Assembly (NCBI GenBank): GCA_021828225.1
Contig: JAKASH010000246.1
Location: forward strand, 1 to 5,607
Length of the DNA: 5,607 bases
Source of the DNA: Acidobacteriota bacterium
Lineage (GTDB): Bacteria > Acidobacteriota > Terriglobia > UBA7540
Direction of reading: 5' to 3'
Shown: positions 1-5,572 of the stretch, piece by piece
Position numbering within the stretch: the first letter of the stretch is position 1
Layout: each line of letters begins with the position of its first letter
The notes under the pieces: model-generated
Databases searched by the model: none
What the model was told of the DNA's origin: nothing
Seen by the model: the letters and a program-made list of their open reading frames with translations, nothing else
Translations under genes and position numbers: made by a program

Positions 1-208
1 GCCCCCCCCTAAATGTAGCCTGGCCAGGGGGAGAAAAACCAGGAACCGCAGGGCCGCGCTACAAATACTTTGGCGAGGGTTGAAATTCTGAAGGACGGCG
101 TCATTCATCGCGGATAAACCGGGGAAATTTCGCCCGGTCGCACATCGGACAAGGCGCGATTCATGCACCAGCCGAGCAGGCGAGACCAGATGGGAAATGG
201 GTAAGTGG
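1..208. other. Noncoding or gene-edge region upstream of pyrB
   Basis: No supportable gene lies here. All three + frames entering from the left edge meet a stop within the first 91 bases. The longest of these tails (3-83) encodes a glycine/proline-rich stretch I do not recognise. Two self-complementary stretches are visible. One is a C-tract and G-tract pair (5-10 with 26-31) enclosing the 10-base palindrome CCTGGCCAGG (19-28). The other is an imperfect inverted repeat around GAAATTTC (119-137). Neither is followed by a T-tract, so neither looks like an intrinsic terminator. Confidence 0.5.
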
Positions 209-238
209 TTGACGGCCACTATAGCTCCGGGATATGTT
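209..238 (+). promoter_or_regulatory. Candidate sigma70-type promoter for pyrB
   Basis: TTGACG (209-214) matches five of six bases of the -35 consensus. TATGTT (233-238) matches four of six bases of the -10 consensus, with an 18-base spacer. Transcription would begin near 245, giving a leader of about 60 bases before pyrB. This is a pattern match by eye, but it is the best such match in the upstream region and is correctly placed for pyrB. Confidence 0.4.
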
Positions 239-243
239 CTGGG

Positions 244-264
244 CTTGGCCTGTTTTCAGCCAGG
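244..264 (+). promoter_or_regulatory. Stem-loop in the predicted pyrB 5' leader
   Basis: Bases 244-248 pair with 260-264 (one G-U pair), C249 is bulged, and 250-252 pair with 257-259. This leaves a TTTT loop at 253-256. If transcription begins near 245, the hairpin sits at the very 5' end of the mRNA. It could protect the transcript or take part in pyrimidine-responsive control. No T-tract follows, so it is not an intrinsic terminator, and I see no clear PyrR-binding loop. The pairing is visible; the function is speculative. Confidence 0.35.
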
Positions 265-290
265 GTCGCGACGTCGGCGCTGCCGGTTAT

Positions 291-296
291 GGGAGG
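291..296 (+). promoter_or_regulatory. Shine-Dalgarno sequence of pyrB, choosing between tandem starts
   Basis: GGGAGG is followed by ATG TGA TTG ATG, all in one frame. From GGAGG the spacing is 9 bases to ATG 306 and 6 bases to TTG 303. The first ATG (297) abuts the Shine-Dalgarno sequence and is followed at once by TGA, so it cannot start pyrB. ATG 306 is preferred because of its codon and spacing. Confidence 0.75.
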
Positions 297-305
297 ATGT
301 GATTG

Positions 306-1226
306 ATGAAACTGCACCATGTGATTGAAGCTCAACAGTTTGACCTGACAACGATCAACAATCTGTTCAAAGTTTCCGAGGAGATGGAACAACTGGTGGC
401 GCGCGGCGGCACGGATGAATTCCACACCCGGTTGATGGCCACGCTTTTTTACGAGCCTTCCACCCGCACCCGTTTTTCTTTTGAAGCGGCCATGCACCGC
501 CTGGGGGGACGGGTCATTTCAACGGAAAACGCCGCTGAATTCTCTTCGGTCGCCAAGGGCGAGACGCTCGAGGACACGATTCGCATCATGAACGGCTACG
601 TGGACGTGATTGTCCTGCGCCACAGCGAAGTTGGCGCTGCAAAACGGGCGTCGGCTGTTTCGCGCGTTCCGATTATCAATGCCGGCGACGGCGTAGGCCA
701 GCACCCGACCCAGGCGCTGCTGGACCTTTACACGATTCACAAGGAGATTGGCTCCATCGACGGCCTCAAAATCGCCATGGTGGGGGACCTGGCCCAGGGA
801 CGGACCGTGCGCTCCCTGGCTTATCTTCTGAGCAAGTTCAAGGACATCAGGATGTACTTCGTTGCGCCGCCCCTGCTCAAGATGAAGGAGGATATCCTGG
901 AGCATCTTCGTGAGCACGGGATCTGGTTCAGCGAGGAAATGACCCTGGACCGGGTTCTGCCGGAGGTCGACGTGGTCTACCAGACCCGCGTGCAGAAGGA
1001 GCGGTTTGGCGACCGGATCGCCGATTACGAGAGTTGCCGCGGCATTTATATCCTCAATCAGGCTTCCCTGCAATCGATGAAGCCGGATGCGATTATCATG
1101 CATCCCCTTCCGCGCCTGGCAGAAATTACCATGGAAGTGGATCAGGACCGCCGGGCCGCCTATTTTCGCCAGGCTCAGAACGGTCTGTTTGTCCGCATGG
1201 CCCTGCTGAAGACGCTGCTTTCCTGA
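306..1226 (+). CDS. pyrB: Aspartate carbamoyltransferase, catalytic chain
   Basis: This 306-residue cytoplasmic enzyme joins carbamoyl phosphate and L-aspartate to give N-carbamoyl-L-aspartate and phosphate, the committed step of de novo pyrimidine synthesis. The length is normal for the family (about 305-310). The carbamoyl-phosphate domain contains FYEPSTRTRFSFE with S52-T53-R54-T55-R56. It also has the loop lysine K84, R105-H106 and HPTQ at 133-136. The aspartate domain contains GDLAQGRT (160-167), TRVQKER (227-233) and HPLPR (266-270). All the catalytic signatures I know for ATCase are intact. The TRVQKER and HPLPR pair, with no ornithine-binding signature, separates it from ornithine carbamoyltransferase. 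The start is ATG 306, 9 bases after GGAGG; TTG 303 would add one residue. No pyrC, pyrR or regulatory-chain pyrI is adjacent, so allosteric control through PyrI cannot be assumed. The gene is probably transcribed from the promoter candidate at 209-238. Identity is near certain. Confidence 0.97.
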   Translation: MKLHHVIEAQQFDLTTINNLFKVSEEMEQLVARGGTDEFHTRLMATLFYEPSTRTRFSFEAAMHRLGGRVISTENAAEFSSVAKGETLEDTIRIMNGYVDVIVLRHSEVGAAKRASAVSRVPIINAGDGVGQHPTQALLDLYTIHKEIGSIDGLKIAMVGDLAQGRTVRSLAYLLSKFKDIRMYFVAPPLLKMKEDILEHLREHGIWFSEEMTLDRVLPEVDVVYQTRVQKERFGDRIADYESCRGIYILNQASLQSMKPDAIIMHPLPRLAEITMEVDQDRRAAYFRQAQNGLFVRMALLKTLLS

Positions 1227-1252
1227 TAGAAGCCCTGCCCCCCAGTCCTGCG

Positions 1253-1282
1253 CTGGTACTCTGGTACTAGTACTCCCGTACT
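1253..1282. repeat. Cluster of four GTACT repeats, a possible operator
   Basis: GTACT occurs at 1256-1260, 1264-1268, 1270-1274 and 1278-1282, with steps of 8, 6 and 8 bases. The first two copies belong to a tandem CTGGTACT octamer. The middle two form a perfect 10-base palindrome, GTACTAGTAC (1264-1273). The cluster lies in the gap between pyrB and the XRE regulator and ends one base before the candidate -35 element at 1284. Its position suits binding by a dimeric regulator, perhaps the XRE protein itself. The repeats are directly visible; the operator role is inferred. Confidence 0.55.
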
Positions 1283-1283
1283 C

Positions 1284-1313
1284 TTGTCCGATGGAGTTAA
1301 CATCGCTTACATT
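1284..1313 (+). promoter_or_regulatory. Weak candidate promoter of the XRE regulator gene
   Basis: TTGTCC (1284-1289) and TACATT (1308-1313) each match four of six sigma70 consensus bases, separated by 18 bases. Transcription would begin around 1320 and leave a leader of about 50 bases. The GTACT cluster lies immediately upstream. The match is modest, and the regulator could instead be read through from pyrB because no terminator is visible between the two genes. Confidence 0.3.
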
Positions 1314-1368
1314 TTGTGCAGTGAGGCAAATCAGGGGTTCAGGTAAGAGCCGAGGGAGGGGATACGCG

Positions 1369-1761
1369 ATGGGAATTGGTGAACGAATTCGGGAATTGCG
1401 GGAACAGAAGCGCCTCTCGCAAGGGGACATTGAAGAGAGGACAGGACTGCTGAGGTGTTACATTTCTCGCGTCGAGAACGGACATACGGTTCCGTCTCTT
1501 GAGACGCTGGAGAGGTTTGCAGGCGCTTTGGACGTCCCCCTATATAAACTTTTTTATTATGACGAGGATTCGCCGCGCGAGTATTCAACGACTGATATGA
1601 CTCTGGAGCAGCTTGCTCAGGAAGGCGGAGCTGCAGGAGCTGAGGCGAGGTTCCTGTTAAAATTAAGGAGCCTCCAGCCACGCCTTTCTCCTACCGATCG
1701 TGACGTCTTGCTGACTCTGGCCAAGAAATTGGCCGAGCGCCCGGTACCGGCAGAAAGATAG
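1369..1761 (+). CDS. XRE-family helix-turn-helix transcriptional regulator
   Basis: This is a 130-residue protein with an N-terminal Cro/C1-type DNA-binding domain (about residues 3-63). It contains RIRELREQKRLSQGDIEERTG, then the recognition-helix region LRCYISRVENG (28-38) and the usual close TVPSLETLERFAGALDVPLYKLF. An acidic linker (64-80) and a predicted helical tail (about 92-124) follow and lack any recognised sensor domain, so the ligand or signal is unknown. The start is ATG 1369, 9 bases after GGAGG (1355-1359). An upstream in-frame ATG at 1291 would add 26 residues, has no Shine-Dalgarno sequence and lies within the candidate promoter, so I rejected it. The protein resembles small regulators I associate with Acidobacteriota (recall, not a search). 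The GTACT palindrome upstream suggests autoregulation. A role in controlling the transporter operon 318 bases downstream is possible but unsupported by a shared site. Confidence 0.9.
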   Translation: MGIGERIRELREQKRLSQGDIEERTGLLRCYISRVENGHTVPSLETLERFAGALDVPLYKLFYYDEDSPREYSTTDMTLEQLAQEGGAAGAEARFLLKLRSLQPRLSPTDRDVLLTLAKKLAERPVPAER

Positions 1762-2079
1762 CGTTTACGAAGCAAACCCGCGGCAGTGAGGGCTTCGACC
1801 CATCTGCCCGGGCGATTGCGATCGATCCCTCTGCTGCCGGAAATCCCCTTTCCCAGACCTTGCCTCCAGAATCCGTTTTCCCGCCCGGGTTCCCCGGAAA
1901 TTTTCTGGAACAGCCTCCCGAACTTCCCCGTAACGGAAGAATTGCGGTGGTGCCCGCGGCCACTCATGCCAGGAATGGCTTTTGCCACAACCCTATCTCG
2001 GCAAATGTCATCCAATTGCCGTAAGATAAAAAGTAGAGGGCCGGTAAAGGTACCCCAGGCTAAAGGGGAGAGAAATTTT
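1762..2079. other. Long pyrimidine-rich intergenic region before the ABC operon
   Basis: This 318-base gap has no gene I can support. Its + strand is noticeably C/T-rich, especially around 1827-1930. A reading frame continuous with the downstream permease stays open back to GTG 1786, but its product is proline- and arginine-rich, lacks a Shine-Dalgarno sequence and resembles nothing I know. A short inverted repeat, CTTCC/GGAAG, lies at 1923-1927 and 1935-1939. An AT-rich patch (2022-2032) could host a -10 element for the operon (TAAGAT, 2022-2027), but no matching -35 element is evident. No terminator is visible after the regulator gene. Confidence 0.5.
2065..2070 (+). promoter_or_regulatory. 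Shine-Dalgarno sequence selecting the GTG start of the permease
   Basis: GGGGAG lies 9 bases before GTG 2080. The next in-frame ATG (2092) would be 21 bases away, too far for this site. This is the main reason for choosing the GTG start and discarding the 98-codon upstream extension. Confidence 0.7.
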
Positions 2080-3186
2080 GTGTTTAAGCTAATGCTGCGA
2101 CAACTTATGCATCATCCCATCCGGATGATGTTGTCGATGGTCATGATCGGCGTGGCGCTCCTGCTGGGACTGGTCATCAAAGGGTTGTCGACGGGGGTCA
2201 TGGAGGAAAAGATCCAGCGGACCGAGGGCATCGGAGCGGACTTCATGATTCAGCCTCCTCATTCCTCCTATATCCTCGGTTTGGGCGAAAACGTGATGCC
2301 GGATTCGCTGGCCCAGAAGATTATGGAGGTGAAAGGGGTTGAGGCTGCGACGCCGACCGCCACGAATGTCAGCTTTACCAACCGCCTGGAGGCCTTATTC
2401 GGGATCGACCTGCCCAGCTTTAACCGTGTCACAGGAGGCTTTGAATATCTGAAGGGCGGACCCTTTACGGGTCCCTACACCGCTCTTGTCGACAACATCT
2501 ACGTTGAGACTCACCATGTGCATGTGGGCAGCACGCTGAATCTCCTGAACCACCAGTTTACCGTTTGCGGCGTGGTCGAACACGGCAAGGGCGCGCGGGT
2601 TTTTATCCCTCTCAAGACGCTTCAGGATTTGCTGGCTCCCGGGAAGTGCGCCGTCATCTTTGTGAAATGTACCTCGCCGAGCTTGGACGCGGTTGTGGAA
2701 AAACGGCTGCGGGAGTTTGCCGGCGGGGCTTTAAAGGATTATCAAATTACCAAGATGAGTGACCTTGCGTCGCTCATCACTCCCTCATCCTTTCTAGGTT
2801 TGAAACAGTTCCTGCTGGTGATCGTGGTGTTTGCCGGGGTGATCAATTTTCTGGTCATCTTTCTGGCTCTCTACGTTCAAGTTCTTGGGCAGACTCGGGA
2901 ACTGGGAATTCTTCGTGCGCTCGGTGCAAGCCGCCATTACATGTTGCGGCTATTCCTTGGCGAGGCTTGCCTGCTGTGCCTGTTTGGAGGAGGGCTTTCC
3001 CTGCTTCTCTATCTTTTGACCAAGGCCATTGTTTTGTCGATTTACCCGGCGCTTCACTTTCTCCTGCCCGTGGGATCTATCGTGCGGGTGGCTATTATTG
3101 CGCTTGTCAGTGCTGTCCTTGGTGGGGCCTATCCGGCCTACCGGGCCAGCGCGAGCGAGCCGATTGCCGCGCTTGCTTATGAATAA
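2080..3186 (+). CDS. FtsX/MacB-type ABC transporter permease
   Basis: This is a 368-residue inner-membrane subunit of a mechanotransmission-type ABC complex. The layout is the classic four-helix form. TM1 is about 17-36, followed by a large extracytoplasmic domain of about 200 residues (41-240). TM2 is about 243-269, TM3 about 294-319 and TM4 about 331-353. After TM2 comes RELGILRALGAS (273-284), the cytoplasmic segment conserved in FtsX-like permeases, which is expected to contact the ATPase. The C-terminus, with AYPAYRASASEPIAAL, is also typical of the family. The length is close to DevC/MacB-like permeases and shorter than LolC/LolE; there is no fused ATPase. The start is GTG 2080. Its stop overlaps the ATPase start by 8 bases, indicating co-translation and complex formation. 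The substrate cannot be inferred: no membrane-fusion protein or second permease lies beside it, so it may act as a homodimer. It is the first gene of the probable transporter operon. Confidence 0.9.
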   Translation: MFKLMLRQLMHHPIRMMLSMVMIGVALLLGLVIKGLSTGVMEEKIQRTEGIGADFMIQPPHSSYILGLGENVMPDSLAQKIMEVKGVEAATPTATNVSFTNRLEALFGIDLPSFNRVTGGFEYLKGGPFTGPYTALVDNIYVETHHVHVGSTLNLLNHQFTVCGVVEHGKGARVFIPLKTLQDLLAPGKCAVIFVKCTSPSLDAVVEKRLREFAGGALKDYQITKMSDLASLITPSSFLGLKQFLLVIVVFAGVINFLVIFLALYVQVLGQTRELGILRALGASRHYMLRLFLGEACLLCLFGGGLSLLLYLLTKAIVLSIYPALHFLLPVGSIVRVAIIALVSAVLGGAYPAYRASASEPIAALAYE

Positions 3187-3952
3187 CAGGACTGACCAGG
3201 CCAAGGATGTCGTGCGAACCATGATAGAGGCTCGCGCCCTGACTAAGATTTATGACGGCACATCCGGATCTCCGCCCGCTGTCAATGGGGTGGACGTGAA
3301 AATTCCGTCGGGCCAGTTTACGGCGATCATGGGGCCCTCCGGCTCGGGGAAGTCGACGCTGCTTTACCTGATTGCGGGTTTGGCGGAACCGACGGGCGGG
3401 GAAGTGCTGATCGACGGCGTGTCCATTTCTTCCCTGCCGGACAAGGCTCGCGCGCGCATGCGCAACACCCGGATCGGTTTCGTTTTTCAGCGATTCAACC
3501 TGCTCGGATTTCTCTCTGCCCGGGACAACATTGACGCTCCACGCCTGCTCGGATGGAAGCAGCGGCACGCTCCCCGATCGGTGGACGAACTGCTGTCCGC
3601 GGTAGGACTCGAGAAGAAACGCCTTCGAAGGGTGAATGAACTGTCGGCGGGCGAGCAACAGCGGGTTGCCATTGCGCGGGCCCTGGTCAACGATCCGGAC
3701 ATCCTGCTGGCGGACGAGCCGACCGGGAATCTGGATTCCCGGAATGCCGACGCCGTCCTGGATCTGATCCTTCGGCTGAAGGGTGACCTTGGCCTGACGA
3801 TTGTGATGGTGACCCATAACCCTGAGGTGGCGCTCCGGGCAGATCGGATTATCCAGATGAGGGACGGAAGTGTGGATCGGGACGTCATGACCGAGGATAT
3901 CGAATTATTGCCTGATTGGGCTCGAAGGCTGGCAGGACCACTTCCGGGCTGA
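3179..3952 (+). CDS. ABC transporter ATP-binding protein, LolD/MacB-like
   Basis: This is a 257-residue cytoplasmic ATPase that powers the adjacent permease. It shows an A-loop tyrosine (Y25), Walker A GPSGSGKST (52-60) and Q-loop Q104. The signature is LSAGEQQRVAIARAL (155-169), followed by Walker B ILLADEP (175-181) with catalytic E180. The D-loop is GNLD (183-186) and the H-loop is H213. All catalytic elements are present, so it should be active. The signature reads LSAGE rather than the usual LSGGE/Q, a mild variation. The start is uncertain. ATG 3179 overlaps the permease stop, a typical coupling arrangement, but has no clear Shine-Dalgarno sequence. ATG 3221 gives 243 residues, begins MIEARALTKIY like many family members, and has AAGGA (3203-3207) 13 bases upstream. 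The short C-terminal tail after the H-loop region carries no extra domain. Family-level identity is firm; the transported substrate is unknown. Confidence 0.93.
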   Translation: MNNRTDQAKDVVRTMIEARALTKIYDGTSGSPPAVNGVDVKIPSGQFTAIMGPSGSGKSTLLYLIAGLAEPTGGEVLIDGVSISSLPDKARARMRNTRIGFVFQRFNLLGFLSARDNIDAPRLLGWKQRHAPRSVDELLSAVGLEKKRLRRVNELSAGEQQRVAIARALVNDPDILLADEPTGNLDSRNADAVLDLILRLKGDLGLTIVMVTHNPEVALRADRIIQMRDGSVDRDVMTEDIELLPDWARRLAGPLPG

Positions 3953-4010
3953 GCCTTCATTGCTGTTTCCGTTGCGAATTGTGGGGCCTTTTTATACCGA
4001 ACTTATAACT

Positions 4011-4017
4011 GGAGGTG
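4011..4017 (+). promoter_or_regulatory. Strong Shine-Dalgarno sequence of the sulfatase-like gene
   Basis: GGAGGTG ends 5 bases before ATG 4023 and closely matches the 16S anti-Shine-Dalgarno core. It sets the start at ATG 4023 rather than TTG 3960, which would prepend 21 residues ahead of the export signal. Confidence 0.85.
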
Positions 4018-4022
4018 TTACT

Positions 4023-5444
4023 ATGCGCCGATTACTGGGCGCCTTGCTCGGGGCACTTCTGATGCCTCTGATCTTGCTTGCCGGACCTTCGATCAAGATC
4101 AAGAAGTCGCATTTCGACTTGAAAGATGCGCCGAATGTGCTGCTGGTGACCTTTGATACCACTCGGGCCGATCACTTGTCCTGCTACGGATATATCCGCG
4201 AGACTTCGCCGACCATCGATCGTTTGGCTGCTCATGGGGTTTTGTTTGAGAACGCCTATACCGTTGAACCTCTCACCGGACCCTCTCATATCACCATGAT
4301 GACCGCGCTCTATCCTCAGCAGCACGGCGCCACCATTAACGGCATGCACATGACGACTCATCCCCGGCCCATTCTGCTGGCGCAGATCCTTCGCCACCTG
4401 GGCTACAAGACAGGAGCTTTCATCAGCGCCTGGACGCTCAAGAAAGGCATCACCGGGCTGGGACGAGGTTTTGAAGTTTATAACCAGAACTTCACCTACC
4501 ATTACAAGGTTGTTAATGCCGGGCGCCGCGGGAACCAGACGGGCGACGCCAGCCGCAAATGGCTGGAAAAGCATGGCCATTCGCATTTTTTCCTCTGGGT
4601 TCATTACTTTGACGCCCATGAGCCGTATACGCTCCATTCCGGGTTTGCCCATCTTCCACACATGAAGAACGCGACGATCTTCCCCATCGCTACGTCCGTC
4701 GACCCCAATCGAGCGGCAAAGATTCGTGCCTACGACAGCGGAATTGCTTTTGATGATAACGACCTTGCGAAGACCCTCAAGCTCCTGGACGAGTTAGGTG
4801 TTCGGAACAATACTTTGATCGTCGTGGTAGCCGATCACGGCGAGAATCTGGGTGAGGGCGGCATCTGGGGACACGGGTACCATATTAATCAGGAGGCCAT
4901 GCATGTCCCGATGGTCATTTCCTACCCCAAAGAGATTCCCCAGGGAGAAAGAATCACGGCCGACGTTTCCACCGTCGATATCATGCCGACGATTCTGAGC
5001 TACCTGGGCTTGCATTTCAGAGTTCCGGGCCAATCCGGATACAGCCTGGAACCGATGATTCAAAGCGGCGGGAAAGAGGCTCCGGCTCGGCCTACCTTCT
5101 TCGTTGTCTACGCGGAACCGACGCTTCTGCCTCCCAAGTGGATGACATTTTTTTGGACGTGGGCTGAGGTAAAGCGAACGCCCTCGATGATGGGATTCGT
5201 CGAGGGGAATCTCAAAGTGGTCTCAACCGGAAGCCAGGACGCACTGAAGATCTATCACCTGAGTGACGTCTTTTCAAAAGCACAGCAGGTGCCTACGAAT
5301 AGTGTCAGTGTCGCGAATCTGAGTTCCTATAAGGAAGATCTGGATTCCTGGTTCGACAAGACCAATCGTGGGCTCGAGCCGCAAGGCCACCTTACAAAGC
5401 AGGATGTCGAAATATTGAAAAGCCTCGGCTATGCCAGTCCCTGA
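4023..5444 (+). CDS. Exported sulfatase-like hydrolase with a threonine active site
   Basis: This 473-residue protein belongs to the alkaline-phosphatase/sulfatase superfamily. Residues 1-21 carry two arginines then a hydrophobic run, an export signal or uncleaved anchor with no lipobox cysteine. The hydrolase core begins NVLLVTFDTTRADHLSCYGY (38-57) and continues TGPSHITMMTALYP (85-98). It also has HYFDAHEPY (194-202), and ADHGENLGEGGIWGHG (270-285) precedes EAMHVPMVIS (291-300). The likely single-metal ligands are D45, T85, D271 and H272. T85 occupies the place of the Cys/Ser that sulfatases convert to formylglycine, and H89 replaces the arginine of the C/S-x-P-x-R signature. A formylglycine-dependent sulfatase is therefore unlikely. 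Threonine nucleophiles are known in phosphoethanolamine and phosphoglycerol transferases and in nucleotide pyrophosphatases of the same superfamily. The C-terminus (about 385-473) includes the DVEILKSLGY ending common in bacterial sulfatase-like proteins. The gene lies 70 bases after the ATPase, probably in the same operon. The exact substrate is unknown. Confidence 0.88.
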   Translation: MRRLLGALLGALLMPLILLAGPSIKIKKSHFDLKDAPNVLLVTFDTTRADHLSCYGYIRETSPTIDRLAAHGVLFENAYTVEPLTGPSHITMMTALYPQQHGATINGMHMTTHPRPILLAQILRHLGYKTGAFISAWTLKKGITGLGRGFEVYNQNFTYHYKVVNAGRRGNQTGDASRKWLEKHGHSHFFLWVHYFDAHEPYTLHSGFAHLPHMKNATIFPIATSVDPNRAAKIRAYDSGIAFDDNDLAKTLKLLDELGVRNNTLIVVVADHGENLGEGGIWGHGYHINQEAMHVPMVISYPKEIPQGERITADVSTVDIMPTILSYLGLHFRVPGQSGYSLEPMIQSGGKEAPARPTFFVVYAEPTLLPPKWMTFFWTWAEVKRTPSMMGFVEGNLKVVSTGSQDALKIYHLSDVFSKAQQVPTNSVSVANLSSYKEDLDSWFDKTNRGLEPQGHLTKQDVEILKSLGYASP

Positions 5445-5532
5445 GAAATACGGTATAGCGACAGCCTGGATGATTCCAAAATAGAGTGGCAACAAACGTT
5501 GTAGCGGCGCCCGCGGCGACGAGCCCTCACCC
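5445..5532. other. Noncoding tail after the hydrolase gene
   Basis: I see no supportable gene or T-tract terminator in this stretch. It includes a GC-rich patch (about 5502-5516) containing the palindrome CCGCGG. The window ends too soon to show whether the operon continues. Confidence 0.4.
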
Positions 5533-5572
5533 ACCACTGAGTGGTCCCCCCTCTCCCGCAAGCGGGCGGGGG
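5533..5572. repeat. Two adjacent palindromes, REP-like element candidate
   Basis: ACCACT (5533-5538) and AGTGGT (5540-5545) form a near-continuous palindrome around G5539. Directly after it, C-tract 5546-5550 pairs with G-tract 5568-5572. Inside that stem, CCCGC (5555-5559) pairs with GCGGG (5562-5566) around an AA loop, with a small internal bulge. The CTCTCCCGCAAGCGGG core resembles short palindromic repeats that occur between genes in many GC-rich bacteria. No T-tract follows, so a Rho-independent terminator is unlikely. Only one copy is visible here, so repeat status is inferred from form. Confidence 0.4.

Noticed and set aside
5..31. C-tract/G-tract hairpin at the left edge as a terminator
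   Set aside because: The stem is followed by GA-rich sequence rather than T residues on the + strand. For the minus strand, the T-tract would precede the stem rather than follow it.
234..302. A 22-codon leader-peptide frame ending just before pyrB
   Set aside because: It lacks a Shine-Dalgarno sequence and its ATG lies inside the candidate -10 element, so it would not be on the transcript.
519..1430. A 303-codon open frame on the minus strand across pyrB
   Set aside because: It lies antisense to an unmistakable pyrB and has no recognisable domain. Long antisense frames are usual opposite GC-rich genes.
1741..1750. Perfect palindrome CCGGTACCGG as a second regulator site
   Set aside because: It lies within the regulator coding region, encodes ordinary residues and does not share the GTACT word. 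A single ten-base palindrome can arise by chance.
1617..2015. Minus-strand open frames across the end of the regulator gene and the following gap
   Set aside because: The products are arginine/glycine-rich with no familiar motif, and the frame overlaps the real regulator gene.
1786..2079. N-terminal extension of the permease from GTG 1786
   Set aside because: It has no Shine-Dalgarno sequence and an atypical proline/arginine-rich product. FtsX-like permeases begin shortly before TM1, and GTG 2080 has a good Shine-Dalgarno site.
3107..3960. Minus-strand open frames opposite the ATPase gene
   Set aside because: The + strand carries every ABC ATPase motif in order. The antisense products look like mirrored coding composition.
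3989..3993. T-tract between the ATPase and hydrolase genes as a terminator
   Set aside because: No stable GC-rich stem precedes the five T residues.
4004..4009. TATAAC as a -10 element for the hydrolase gene
   Set aside because: No suitable -35 element is present, and transcription would start inside or after the Shine-Dalgarno sequence.
4032..4661. A 209-codon minus-strand open frame within the hydrolase gene
   Set aside because: It is antisense to conserved catalytic motifs and its product has no recognisable domain.
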